A stretch of DNA of 64,000 nucleotides, from contig NZ_CP083239.1 in NCBI RefSeq assembly GCF_022836935.1, positions 3,548,001-3,612,000 on the forward strand. The letters are read 5' to 3'. Below, piece after piece: positions 43,910 through 51,558 of this stretch; the first letter of the stretch is position 1; each line of letters starts with the position of its first letter. The notes below the pieces were generated by a model, which ran no database searches, was not told the DNA's origin, and saw only the letters and a program-made list of their open reading frames with translations. Source of the stretch: Ancylobacter polymorphus (GTDB lineage Bacteria; Pseudomonadota; Alphaproteobacteria; Rhizobiales; Xanthobacteraceae). Made by a program: the position numbers and the translations under genes.

Positions 43910-44310
43910 GCGAGCCGTCACTCGCGGCCCAGGCCGCTATCCGCGCCGTGCTCGTGGCATCTGGCAGCGTCACCTCGCTGGTACCGGCCGGCAATATCCT
44001 GGATCGAAACTCCCGCCCGGAGGTCACGCCTCTGATCATTGTCGGCGACGGCTACACGGTCGACGCCAGCGCGCAATGCATCGAGGCCTGGGAGGTCTAC
44101 AGCGACATTCACGTGTGGACTAAGGAGCCAGGCCTGGCGCAGTGCAAGACTATCGCTGGCGCCGTGCAGCGTGCGCTCCGCGGCCTTGATGTTGAGGCGC
44201 AGGGTTACTCGCTTTCCATCATGGCGCAGGATTGTCGCTACTTTCGCGACCCGGATGGTGAGCATGCCCACGCGGTGGTGAGCGTCACCTTGTTCGCGGA
44301 GGAACTGTGA
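43906..44310 (+). CDS. DUF3168-type tail completion protein
   Basis: A 134-residue protein: AAQAAIRAVLVASGSVTSLV, ILDRNSRPEVTPLIIVGDGY and DPDGEHAHAVVSVTLFAEEL match the DUF3168 (HK97 gp10/SPP1 gp17-like completion) pattern. The ATG at 43906 overlaps the gp10-like stop (ATGA); the ATG at 43897 is the alternative. Confidence 0.78.
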   Translation: MSEPSLAAQAAIRAVLVASGSVTSLVPAGNILDRNSRPEVTPLIIVGDGYTVDASAQCIEAWEVYSDIHVWTKEPGLAQCKTIAGAVQRALRGLDVEAQGYSLSIMAQDCRYFRDPDGEHAHAVVSVTLFAEEL

Positions 44311-44630
44311 TGCGCGCCGGCAAGCTGGATCGCACCATCACCATCGAGCGCGGCACGCATGTCGTCGATGAGTTCGGCACGCCCGTCTACAGCTGGACGC
44401 CTCTCGCCGCGCCGATGCGGGCGCAGGTCGTCGAGGCCAGCACCACCGAGTTCTTCAAGAGCTTCGGCGCCTCCTCCGAGAACGTCACCGTGTTCCGCAC
44501 CCGCTGGATCGATGGGGTGACGCTGGCCGATCGCGTCGTGGCGGGCGGCGTAACGTTCGACATCAAGGACATCAAGGAAATCGGCCGGCGCCGCGGTTTG
44601 GAACTGCGCTGCGTCGCGAAAGGAGCCTGA
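44310..44630 (+). CDS. Head closure / head-tail adaptor protein
   Basis: A 106-residue beta-barrel protein of the phage head-tail adaptor family: GKLDRTITIERGTHVVDEFG, TPVYSWTPLAAPMRAQVVEA and RTRWIDGVTLADRVV. Starts at the ATG overlapping the DUF3168 stop (TGATG). Together with the two preceding genes it completes the head neck, so finished capsids should be able to accept a tail. Confidence 0.8.
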   Translation: MRAGKLDRTITIERGTHVVDEFGTPVYSWTPLAAPMRAQVVEASTTEFFKSFGASSENVTVFRTRWIDGVTLADRVVAGGVTFDIKDIKEIGRRRGLELRCVAKGA

Positions 44631-44632
44631 GA

Positions 44633-45037
44633 ATGGCCCGTGGACGAAAGGCGGAAATCACCGCCGTAGACGGCGCGCTGGACAAGGCGCCTGCCGCTCC
44701 GAAATGGCTTCCGGCCTATGCCAAGGCAGAATGGAAACGACTGGTTCCGATCCTGGTGAACGACCGCAAGCTGGCGGTGCACGAGCTCCAGAGCGTCGAG
44801 TCCTATTGCATCAGCGTCGCCCGCATCCGCGAGGCGGAGGAGATCATCGCCCGCGAGGGGCTGGTGATCATGGGCACACGCGGCCCGCAGCGACACCCCG
44901 CGACGGCGATCCTCAAGGAACACCAGGAGGCCGCGCGTCGGCTGCTGATCGAGCTCGGCGGCACCCCGGCCAGCCGCGGGAAGAATAAGGGGGGCGCCGT
45001 TGGAAACGACCCTGCCGACGACCTTGGGGATATCTGA
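44633..45037 (+). CDS. Terminase small subunit, P27 family
   Basis: A 134-residue TerS: KWLPAYAKAEWKRLVPILVN, LESYCISVARIREAEEI-like spacing and the closing TAILKEHQEAARRLLIELG match the P27 family. It recognises the packaging site. Located two bases after the adaptor gene and followed by TerL with a 38-bp overlap. Confidence 0.85.
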   Translation: MARGRKAEITAVDGALDKAPAAPKWLPAYAKAEWKRLVPILVNDRKLAVHELQSVESYCISVARIREAEEIIAREGLVIMGTRGPQRHPATAILKEHQEAARRLLIELGGTPASRGKNKGGAVGNDPADDLGDI

Positions 45038-46733
45038 AAGTGCCAACTCGTTGGCACTTTCACACCCCAAAGAAACTGGGCAGATTCTGGCCAGTTTAGA
45101 CGTAACGGCGGAATCCGCCGTTGCGTCCCATCCCGCCTGGCTCTTCGACGACTCCCCCATCCCCGACCCGCACGGCAAAGGCGAGCGCGCCGTCCGCTTC
45201 ATTCGCGCGCTGAAGCACCCCAAGAGCAGCTTACCGGGCCGGGGGTTTCAGCTGGATCGCTGGGCCGAAAGGCTAATCCGCAGGGTCTACGGCGACACCC
45301 GGCCGGACGGTACGCGGCGCATCAAGACGGTCTTCGCCCTCATTCCGCGCGGCAATCGGAAAACGACGCTCGGCGCGGCGCTGGCGCTTCTTCACCTTGG
45401 ACCGGAGCGCATCCCGCGCTCCCAGGTGGTGTCGGCCGCGGTGGATCGCGACCAGGCCCGCATTGCCTTCGAGGAAATGACCGGCGTCATCGGCGCACAT
45501 CCGCGGCTCGCCGAGGCGATGCATCCGCAGGATACGAAGAGCCGCATCACCCACAAAAAGTCAGGCGCTTTCTACCGAGCAATGTCGGCCGATGCCGCAA
45601 CCGCCCATGGTCGGACTCCGGTCTTCGCGTTGGTCGATGAGCTCCATGCCTGGAAAAAGCGCGACCTGTGGGACGCGATCAAAACCGGCCTGGTGAAGAC
45701 CCCCGGCAGCTTGCTGGTCATCACTACCACGGCCGGCATCGGGCGGGAGAATGTGGCGTACGACATGTACGCGTATGCCCGGCAGGTGGCGACGGGCGCG
45801 ATCGAGGACGAGGCTTTCCTGCCTATCCTGTTCGAGGCCGAGCCTGACGAGGATTGGCGCGACGAGGCCGTGTGGCACCGTGTTAACCCCGGCCTGTCCT
45901 GCGAGCCGCCTTATCCCGATCTCGACGGCCTGCGGCAGATGGTGCGGGAAGCCCAGCACCGGCCCGCCGATCGTGAGATGTTCCGCCAGCTGCATCTTAA
46001 CGTGTGGCTCGACGGCGCTGCCGAACCGGCCTGGGACTTGGCAATATGGGACGAAAACAGCGAGACCTATGACCTGGAAGCGCTGAAAGGCGCCAAGGCC
46101 TACCTCGCCGTTGACCTGTCGAAGCGCATCGACCTATCCGCCATTGCGGCTTGCATTGAGGTGCCCGACGGCCGGCACGTCCTGCACGTCGAGGCATTCT
46201 GCCCCGAAGAGGGCATACGCAGACGAGCGGACTTGGACAGCGCGCCGTACCCGCTCTGGCAGGAGCAGGGCTTCCTCACCGCATGCCCAGGTGATGTGAT
46301 CGACCGCGGCATGATCGAGGAGCGCATTCGAGCCCTGTGCGCGCATCTGGACGTTCAGGAAATAAACTTCGATCCGTGGTCGGCCGGCGAAATGATGCGA
46401 TCCCTCGATGCCGACGGCCTGCCGGTGGTGGAGTTCCCGCAGCGGCTGGCCACCTTCGCCCGGCCCGTCACCGAGTTCGAGACGGCATTCATGGAGCGAC
46501 GGCTGCTGCACGGCGGCAACCCCGTGCTGCGATGGGCCGTCGGAAACGTGGTGCTTGACGCCGACGCGTCTGAGAACCGTCGGCCGAACAAGAAGAAATC
46601 CACCGACCGCATTGACCCGGCAGTGGCCGCCATCATGGCTGTTGGCCGCGCCATGGCGAATGACGGGCACCGATACACCACTCTATCGCCGCAGGAGCTT
46701 ATGCCGTGGCTAACCCCGAATCCAAGAAGCTAA
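45000..46733 (+). CDS. Terminase large subunit (HK97/P27-linked)
   Basis: A 577-residue protein, if started at the TTG at 45000; a TTG at 45051 after the hairpin is possible. The ATPase has a deviant Walker A, ALIPRGNRKTTLGAAL near residue 115 (Arg where family members usually have Gly), and Walker B VFALVDELHAW near 211. The nuclease domain holds KAYLAVDLSKRIDLSAIAAC, EINFDPWSAGEM and the final DPAVAAIMAVGRA. TerL translocates DNA and cleaves concatemers. The unusual order has TerS/TerL after the connector genes. Confidence 0.87.
   Translation: METTLPTTLGISESANSLALSHPKETGQILASLDVTAESAVASHPAWLFDDSPIPDPHGKGERAVRFIRALKHPKSSLPGRGFQLDRWAERLIRRVYGDTRPDGTRRIKTVFALIPRGNRKTTLGAALALLHLGPERIPRSQVVSAAVDRDQARIAFEEMTGVIGAHPRLAEAMHPQDTKSRITHKKSGAFYRAMSADAATAHGRTPVFALVDELHAWKKRDLWDAIKTGLVKTPGSLLVITTTAGIGRENVAYDMYAYARQVATGAIEDEAFLPILFEAEPDEDWRDEAVWHRVNPGLSCEPPYPDLDGLRQMVREAQHRPADREMFRQLHLNVWLDGAAEPAWDLAIWDENSETYDLEALKGAKAYLAVDLSKRIDLSAIAACIEVPDGRHVLHVEAFCPEEGIRRRADLDSAPYPLWQEQGFLTACPGDVIDRGMIEERIRALCAHLDVQEINFDPWSAGEMMRSLDADGLPVVEFPQRLATFARPVTEFETAFMERRLLHGGNPVLRWAVGNVVLDADASENRRPNKKKSTDRIDPAVAAIMAVGRAMANDGHRYTTLSPQELMPWLTPNPRS
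45036..45061 (+). promoter_or_regulatory. Perfect 11-bp hairpin at the TerS/TerL junction
   Basis: GAAAGTGCCAA (45036-45046), CTCG loop, TTGGCACTTTC. The TerS stop codon (45035-45037) runs into the left arm, and the hairpin lies in the first codons of TerL as annotated. It could slow ribosomes or set TerL expression. Confidence 0.6.
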
Positions 46734-48658
46734 CTGTCGAGGTCCTGGCACGCGTCGACAAACTCGAAAAGGGCATGGCACGCGCCAGCGCTGCCGCCAA
46801 CGACAACTTCGGCAAGATCGAGCGACGCGCCGGCCAGGCGACAAAGCGACTGGAGTCCCGGTTCGAAGCCATCGGCCGCTCGGCTGCCACATCGCTCGGC
46901 GCGTTCGGCCTGGGCGGAGTTGGCATTGCAGGCCTGTTCGCAGGCGCCAAGACTGCCGCTGCTGACCTTGCCCAGATCGCCGCCGAGGCACAGAAGGCCG
47001 GCGTCGCCGTCGAGGCATTCCAAGAGCTTGGATATGCGGCCAAAGGCGCGCTGGTAAACTTTGACGCGCTCACTGACGGCTTGAAGGAAATGCAACTCCG
47101 GGCCGACGAGTTCATCGTCACCGGGGCAGGCGGCGGGGCGGAGGCATTCCAGCGGCTCGGGTACGGCGCCGCCGAACTCAAGGAGAAGCTGCGGGATCCG
47201 GCTGCCCTGTTCGAAGACATCATCGAAAAGCTTGGCCGGCTGGACAAGGCGAGTCAGATACGCATCGCGGACGAGCTCTTCGGCGGTACCGGTGGCGAGC
47301 AGTTCGTGCGCCTTCTCGACCAGGGAAACGGTTACATCGCGAAGATGCGGCAGGAAGCGCGGGACACCGGCAACGTGCTGGACGCCGAGCTCATCCAGCG
47401 CGCCGTCGAGATCGACCGCCAATTCGCGAAGCTATCCACGACGATCGGCACCAACCTGAAGGGCGCGATAGTTGCCGTCGTGGCGGAGATGCGCACCTTC
47501 TCCGATATGCTGAACGCCACAGAACAGCAGTCGTCGGCGACGCTTCAGCGGCGCATCGACCTTCTGATCGCAGCCGCGGAGAATATGAAGAAGTCCTCCG
47601 CCGCCTTCGCGCTTGGGGGTGGCCAGGAGGGCATCGATCGCCGGCTGGCCGAGGCTGCTGGCCTGCAGTCGCAACTCGACAGCCGCCCGCCGCGCGTGAC
47701 GGTCAATCCGAGCATGGGTTCCGGCATGGGAGATTTGTCCCAGGTCAAGACTCCCGCCAGCACCGCGGCGGACCAGTTGGCGAAGGCATATCAGTCGATC
47801 GTGCTCTCGGCGGAGCAGCGGATCACTCAGATGGGGGTAGAGCAGCAGGCGCTTGGCATGACGACCGCGGCGGCAGAAGCGCTCCGCGTCAAGCAGGAAC
47901 TCATCAACGAGCTAACCCGCGCCGGCATCACGCTCACGCCTGACTATGTGGCGAAGATCGATGACCTTGCCCAGCGTTCGGGTCAGGCAGCATCTGCCCT
48001 GGAGGCACAGGCAGCGTCACAGGCCGCGCTTGCTGAGACGATGGATGAGGTGCGCGGCACCGCCTATGATGTGCTGGGCGGGTTCGTCTCGGACCTGCGC
48101 AACGGTATCTCCGCAGCAGATGCCCTGTCGAACGCGCTGAATCGTGTCCTCGATAAGGTCATCGAAATCGGGCTACAGAATGCGCTGACTGGCCTGCTGG
48201 GCAGTCCCGGCACCACGCAGGCAGGTTCACTCGGCAAGCTGTTCGGCTTCGCGGGTGGCGGCTACACCGGCTCCGGTGGCAAGTATCAGCCGGCTGGCGT
48301 GGTGCATCGTGGTGAGTACGTGATTCCGGCCGATCGTACCCGCGAGCTTGGTGTGGGGTTCCTGGACCGCCTGGCCGGCTTCTCCAGCGGCGGGCTGGTG
48401 GCACCCACCCTGCCGCAGATCAGGTCCGGCGATGTGGCGCGCGGCGCAGGCGGCATGCCGGTGGTCAACGTATCGGTGCAGACCTTGCCGGGGCAGACCG
48501 CCGATGTGCGTCAGAGCCGCGGCGCCGATGGGGCAATCAACATCGCCGCGACGGTGCGCAAGCTGGTCGAAGACGAAATGGTGAGCCAAGCGCAGGGGCG
48601 TGGCCGTGGCGCGCAGGCTTTGGAGCGGTCCTACGGCCTTCGGAGGCAGACGGCGTGA
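46706..48658 (+). CDS. Tail tape measure-like protein
   Basis: A 650-residue protein. N-terminal coiled-coil ARVDKLEKGMARASAAANDN, then a helical hydrophobic part (FGLGGVGIAGLFAGAKTAAA), long helices and the C-terminal FAGGGYTGSGGKYQPAGVVH RGEYVIPADRT motif, which is a hallmark of lambda H-like/tape measure proteins. Start GTG at 46706 behind CAGGAG. In a phage this protein sets tail length and is preceded by tube and chaperone genes; here neither precedes nor follows it, and it comes straight after TerL. The protein itself looks complete. Confidence 0.8.
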   Translation: MANPESKKLTVEVLARVDKLEKGMARASAAANDNFGKIERRAGQATKRLESRFEAIGRSAATSLGAFGLGGVGIAGLFAGAKTAAADLAQIAAEAQKAGVAVEAFQELGYAAKGALVNFDALTDGLKEMQLRADEFIVTGAGGGAEAFQRLGYGAAELKEKLRDPAALFEDIIEKLGRLDKASQIRIADELFGGTGGEQFVRLLDQGNGYIAKMRQEARDTGNVLDAELIQRAVEIDRQFAKLSTTIGTNLKGAIVAVVAEMRTFSDMLNATEQQSSATLQRRIDLLIAAAENMKKSSAAFALGGGQEGIDRRLAEAAGLQSQLDSRPPRVTVNPSMGSGMGDLSQVKTPASTAADQLAKAYQSIVLSAEQRITQMGVEQQALGMTTAAAEALRVKQELINELTRAGITLTPDYVAKIDDLAQRSGQAASALEAQAASQAALAETMDEVRGTAYDVLGGFVSDLRNGISAADALSNALNRVLDKVIEIGLQNALTGLLGSPGTTQAGSLGKLFGFAGGGYTGSGGKYQPAGVVHRGEYVIPADRTRELGVGFLDRLAGFSSGGLVAPTLPQIRSGDVARGAGGMPVVNVSVQTLPGQTADVRQSRGADGAINIAATVRKLVEDEMVSQAQGRGRGAQALERSYGLRRQTA

Positions 48659-48696
48659 GGTTGGCGCCAGGCTCACGAGGGTCTGGCGCCTGAGCG

Positions 48697-48903
48697 TCAC
48701 AGGCCGGCGGCAAACTCCCGCACGTCGTCGAGGGTGGCGTCATAGGGGCGCTGGAAGGCGCCGAGGCGCACCGTGTTCGTGCCGTCAATGACCATGTAGC
48801 CCGGCCCGTACCAGCTACGCGACCAGTGGCGGGAAGCTGTCTTCTCCAAGCGGTAACCCGCCTTGGCGAGACGGCGACGGATGGCGGATTCGGAAAGAGG
48901 CAT
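48697..48903 (-). CDS. Small element protein, unknown
   Basis: A 68-residue protein, MPLSESAIRRRLAKAGYRLE, then TASRHWSRSWYGPGYMVIDG and DVREFAAGL. GGAGGGC lies seven bases before the ATG at 48903 on the minus strand. A small basic helix followed by a beta hairpin; similar short ORFs occur in other Rhizobiales islands as I recall. It is convergent with the tape-measure gene. Confidence 0.55.
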   Translation of the reverse strand: MPLSESAIRRRLAKAGYRLEKTASRHWSRSWYGPGYMVIDGTNTVRLGAFQRPYDATLDDVREFAAGL

Positions 48904-49215
48904 AGCAAGCCCTCCATGGATTGGATCAACTGACAAACGCATTCGTTGCGTTGCGTTGCCAAACCTGGTGCGGCCGTCAGAAGCCGCAGGGGCCGGACCC
49001 CAGACCGTCCATGCAGGACGATGTTGCTTAGGGCGAGACGATAGTGGTGAGCTCCCCGCCTTTCGTCAAGCCCCAACCCGTCACGCGCCCGAAGCGGGCT
49101 GTCCGCTCCGGGCGCGCCCGATGCCGTCGCGATCCGCATCGGGCCAAGCGCTGCCGTCCACTTCGGCGCGCTTGGTCTCGTCATGCTCAAACTCGCATGT
49201 GCGATAGCGCACCGC

Positions 49216-49527
49216 CTAGGGGCCCGGCGCTGACACATCGTTCACCAGCACGCGAGTCACCTCGCTATCTTCGATGATGCACTTAGCGATGTGCAGGGAG
49301 CCGCCGCGAAGGAACGCGACTTGGACGATTCCATTCTTGTCGTCGCCCGTCACATGCATCGATGTGTCGTCTCCTAGATCGTGATCAATCCCCGTCGCCT
49401 CTTCCAGGTGGCTTTCGCAGTGCGTCTTGGCGGCCGTCACCGGATCGTTCATGCGCCAGAATACCAAGCCGGAGATGCCGGCTCCGATGACGATCAGTGC
49501 AATGGTGTATCGAGCTAACTTATTCAC
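49216..49527 (-). CDS. Membrane-anchored hypothetical protein
   Basis: A 103-residue protein with one N-terminal hydrophobic segment (TIALIVIGAGISGLVFW, residues 8-24) and a periplasmic domain with two Cys (HCESHLEEATGID and AKCIIEDSEV) likely to form a disulfide. The position near the end of an element and the topology would suit a superinfection-exclusion or envelope protein, but nothing specific is recognised. Confidence 0.55.
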   Translation of the reverse strand: MNKLARYTIALIVIGAGISGLVFWRMNDPVTAAKTHCESHLEEATGIDHDLGDDTSMHVTGDDKNGIVQVAFLRGGSLHIAKCIIEDSEVTRVLVNDVSAPGP

Positions 49528-49756
49528 GCGCGCTGCCTCTTTGGTTGCGAGAGGTTTACGAGCAGTGGGCCGTTTTGGACCGAAAACGTTGGTATATAAG
49601 TAGTTCTACTGCCGAGCGCGGGCGCTGGCGGAATGGGCGGCTTCCGCTCGCCGCGCTCTGCGTCGCGCCTGACGGTGCGAGCATCAACGCCGGTCTTGGC
49701 GGCTTGGTCTTCGGCATAAGAGTGGACAAGTTGTCCACTCTCTTTGGTGTTGTGGC
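49524..49756 (-). pseudogene. ParB-like HTH fragment
   Basis: On the minus strand one frame reads HSYAEDQAAKTGVDARTVRR DAERGE, the helix-turn-helix style seen in ParB-like phage proteins; the frame of the good ATG at 49756 (MATTPKRVDNLSTLM) is different. The conserved part is short and continues into unrelated residues (PPIPPAPALG). It looks like the rest of a broken gene. A perfect palindrome (49719-49741) lies at its start. Confidence 0.45.
49719..49741. repeat. Perfect palindrome, 11-bp arms
   Basis: AGAGTGGACAA (49719-49729), a single G, then TTGTCCACTCT (49731-49741). One of four such palindromes in the element; three of the four begin with A(A/G)AGTG. Confidence 0.75.
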
Positions 49757-49782
49757 CATGCCGCGTCTCCGGATGCAGCGCC

Positions 49783-50086
49783 TCACTCCTCCACGGGAGC
49801 GCCGGGCTTCTTCCTTGGGGCGATCTGCTTCTTAGGCCTGCCGAACTTGTCCTTTCGGATGTACGGCCCTGGCGGCAACGTAAACGGATCCGCCTCCAGC
49901 TTGGGCGGGCCTGCCAGATGCGCCTCAACGGTCGGCCAGTGCCAGCGTGATCTGGCCCCGATTGATAGTCGCGCGCGGGACGAAACCCTGCAGCACCCAC
50001 GAGTCAAACGTGTCGACGCTGATCTCAAGCAATGCGGCTGCAGTCTTGCGCGAGACGAAGACGGGCCGGTGATTCTCGTCGGTCAT
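49783..50086 (-). pseudogene. Second AlpA/excisionase-like gene, frameshifted
   Basis: From the ATG at 50086 the minus strand reads MTDENHRPVFVSRKTAAALL EISVDTFDSWVLQGFVPRA, a MerR/AlpA-type winged helix, and stops at 49925 (TGA). A second frame of the same strand continues the family from about 49,960: WHWPTVEAHLAGPPKLEADP and PPGPYIRKDKFGRPKK to a stop at 49783. One base lost or gained near 49,945-49,970 explains both. It is likely a broken excisionase, so the intact AlpA at the left end may be the working one. Confidence 0.6.
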
Positions 50087-50469
50087 GGCGTGCCCTTAGT
50101 GCGGTCAGACACGATACCCCCGCGCGGCGCGTCGCACCACAGGGTGCCCCAAGGGAGGGGCTACTTGCACATTTCGAGAATCGGGGTGATGTTGACCGTG
50201 GGCTTGAACACCCGGACCGAAGATAGGGCGACTCCCGTTTGGCGACGGAGAGTGCCTGAGCGCGAAGCCTCTTGGCGGAGGCGGAACGCATGCGGCGCCT
50301 TGGCGGGCGACCGAACCTGGCCATAATGGCCGGGAGCGGTGCGCCATGTCCAGAGGGTAATTCCTTAAAAGCGCAACGGCCTGTCTCTTCGGCAGGTGTT
50401 CAACTCCCGGCTGCCCGGTCTGATACCGGGCGCGGCCTTGAACAGCCGATACCGAAGAGCCTCAACCCC
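50087..50469. other. Non-coding stretch near the right end of the element
   Basis: 383 bp without a supported gene on either strand. It contains a perfect GCCCGGT (50413-50419)/ACCGGGC (50425-50431) stem-loop about 40 bp before the next ORF, and the likely promoter side of the minus-strand AlpA-like pseudogene. Long ORFs crossing it are Arg/Pro-rich and look like shadows. Confidence 0.4.
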
Positions 50470-50793
50470 ATGACCATCGACAAGACGTCCAGTCGTCGCG
50501 CATTCCTCATCGGCGCTGCGCCCGCGCTCATAGCGGCACCCGCGCTCGCCCTTCCGCCGCCGTTATCGCCCCAGCAGCGGATAGACGCCGCCATGGCGGA
50601 GATCCGCGCTGTGTTCGCTGAGATGTATCCAGGCCACCACGTCACCGAAGCCAAGATGCTGCGACGGGACACCGGCGGCCTGGCCATCGGCGCGTACCCG
50701 CACGAAGGGTATCACACGAGGTTCCATTTCCACGACAACGGCCCGCTGCGCGCCGCCGATGTCGAGGGCCGTCAGCGGGGGAATGGCCGATGA
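50470..50793 (+). CDS. Small Tat-exported protein, unknown
   Basis: A 107-residue protein with a twin-arginine signal: KTSSRRAFLIGAAPALIAAP then ALALPPPL, predicted cleavage near residue 26. The mature part, QQRIDAAMAEIRAVFAEMYP and PHEGYHTRFHFHDNG, is short and soluble and rich in His near its end. The next gene overlaps its stop (ATGA). A Tat substrate on a satellite element is unusual; function unknown. Confidence 0.55.
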   Translation: MTIDKTSSRRAFLIGAAPALIAAPALALPPPLSPQQRIDAAMAEIRAVFAEMYPGHHVTEAKMLRRDTGGLAIGAYPHEGYHTRFHFHDNGPLRAADVEGRQRGNGR

Positions 50794-51041
50794 ACGTCCA
50801 CGCCCCCATCAGAACCGCCGCCGTGCCGGCTTCCAGCACGATCGACCGCCTGAACGAGATCCGATGCCTACTTGGCGCGCTGGATATCATGGCGGGCACG
50901 CTCGAGGGATACCAAGCCGAAGCCTTCTACAGCGTCATCCAGTCCGCCCAGGAGAAGGTCGAGGCGGTGCAGTCCGTGGTGTGCGCCGCTGCTGATGATG
51001 CCCGACTGAGAGACCGGCCGGCGCGCGCAAAAGCGGCGTGA
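50790..51041 (+). CDS. Small helical protein, unknown
   Basis: An 83-residue protein, MNVHAPIRTAAVPASSTIDR, with a helical part LNEIRCLLGALDIMAGTLEG and VEAVQSVVCAAADDA. Starts at the ATG that overlaps the Tat protein stop. It is the last gene before the tRNA, 205 bp away. No family recognised. Confidence 0.5.
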   Translation: MNVHAPIRTAAVPASSTIDRLNEIRCLLGALDIMAGTLEGYQAEAFYSVIQSAQEKVEAVQSVVCAAADDARLRDRPARAKAA

Positions 51042-51245
51042 ACGCTCAACGCCACCACCTAAGCAGGTATCGCCAACCGGCCGGGCCAGCGACGCGTCGT
51101 GACCCGCAGCAGCAGCGTCCGGCTGGATCCCCGTCGCCCTTTTCGGAGGGCGGCGGGGTTCTCTTTCTTCGGCCAAAGCTCGGTTATGACAACCGTGCGG
51201 CTTTAGCCGGAAAATCCAAAAAAAACTCAATGAAATCAAGGGATT

Positions 51246-51259
51246 TGGCGGAGACGGAG
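51246..51259 (+). repeat. Right attachment site in the tRNA-Ser 3' end
   Basis: TGGCGGAGACGGAG, identical to 32958-32971. It is the reverse complement of the last 14 nt of the tRNA-Ser gene, with TGG encoding CCA. Confidence 0.8.
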
Positions 51260-51337
51260 GGATTCGAACCCTCGAGGCCCTTTTGGGGGCCTGCTCATTT
51301 AGCAAACGAGTGCCTTCAGCCTCTCGGCCACGTCTCC
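51246..51337 (-). tRNA. tRNA-Ser(GCT)
   Basis: Reading the minus strand, GGAGACG pairs with CGTCTCC as acceptor stem, GTTCGAATC forms the T loop, the anticodon loop TTGCTAA gives GCT (AGC/AGU codons), and a long variable arm, GGCCC-CCAAAA-GGGCC, marks a class II tRNA. The CCA is encoded. Length 92 nt. The 3' end is the integration target of the element to its left and is kept intact. Confidence 0.93.
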
Positions 51338-51415
51338 AGCCGGTCACGCGGGGCGCCTTGCGGCGACGCGGGTTCCAGCGGCGACCTGTCTAGGTTTCCA
51401 CCGCCCCCCGGTCAA

Positions 51416-51527
51416 GGCCGAATACGCATCCGATCCACCGACTTGGCGCGCGGCAATGCCCGTTAGGGGCGCGCGCAGCCCCAGCGGAGGCCGACTGCGC
51501 ATCCCGTCCACCGACTTGGCGCACGGC
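51416..51527 (+). repeat. Imperfect direct repeat of about 39 bp
   Basis: ggccgaatacgcatccgatc and the next 19 bases (51416-51454) recur at 51489-51527 with five differences, 73 bp apart. Both contain CCACCGACTTGGCGC. They lie between the tRNA and the GST gene, with no gene of their own. Confidence 0.6.
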
Positions 51528-51558
51528 CATGGCCCGCGCGGCCACGCGGGCGCGCCGC

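Larger units (their letters stand above)
32958..51259. mobile_element. Integrated phage-satellite-like element (cf-PICI-like) in tRNA-Ser
   Basis: About 18.3 kb between two 14-bp copies of the tRNA-Ser 3' end. Left module: integrase, consensus promoter, AlpA-like regulator, ART-like hypothetical, small phage protein, DUF3987 primase/helicase and a repeat array resembling an origin. Right module: portal, protease-capsid fusion, HNH nuclease, three or four head-tail connector genes, TerS, TerL, tape-measure-like protein. No tail tube, baseplate, fibre, lysis or CI/Cro gene is recognisable. Capsid-forming phage-inducible chromosomal islands have this logic: own capsid and packaging, borrowed tails. 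A reduced prophage is the alternative; the right-end pseudogenes show some decay. Confidence 0.7.

Noticed and set aside
50025..50324. 99-codon minus-strand ORF upstream of the AlpA-like pseudogene
   Set aside because: Arg/Ser-rich, no ribosome binding site and in a different frame from the recognised AlpA-like sequence.
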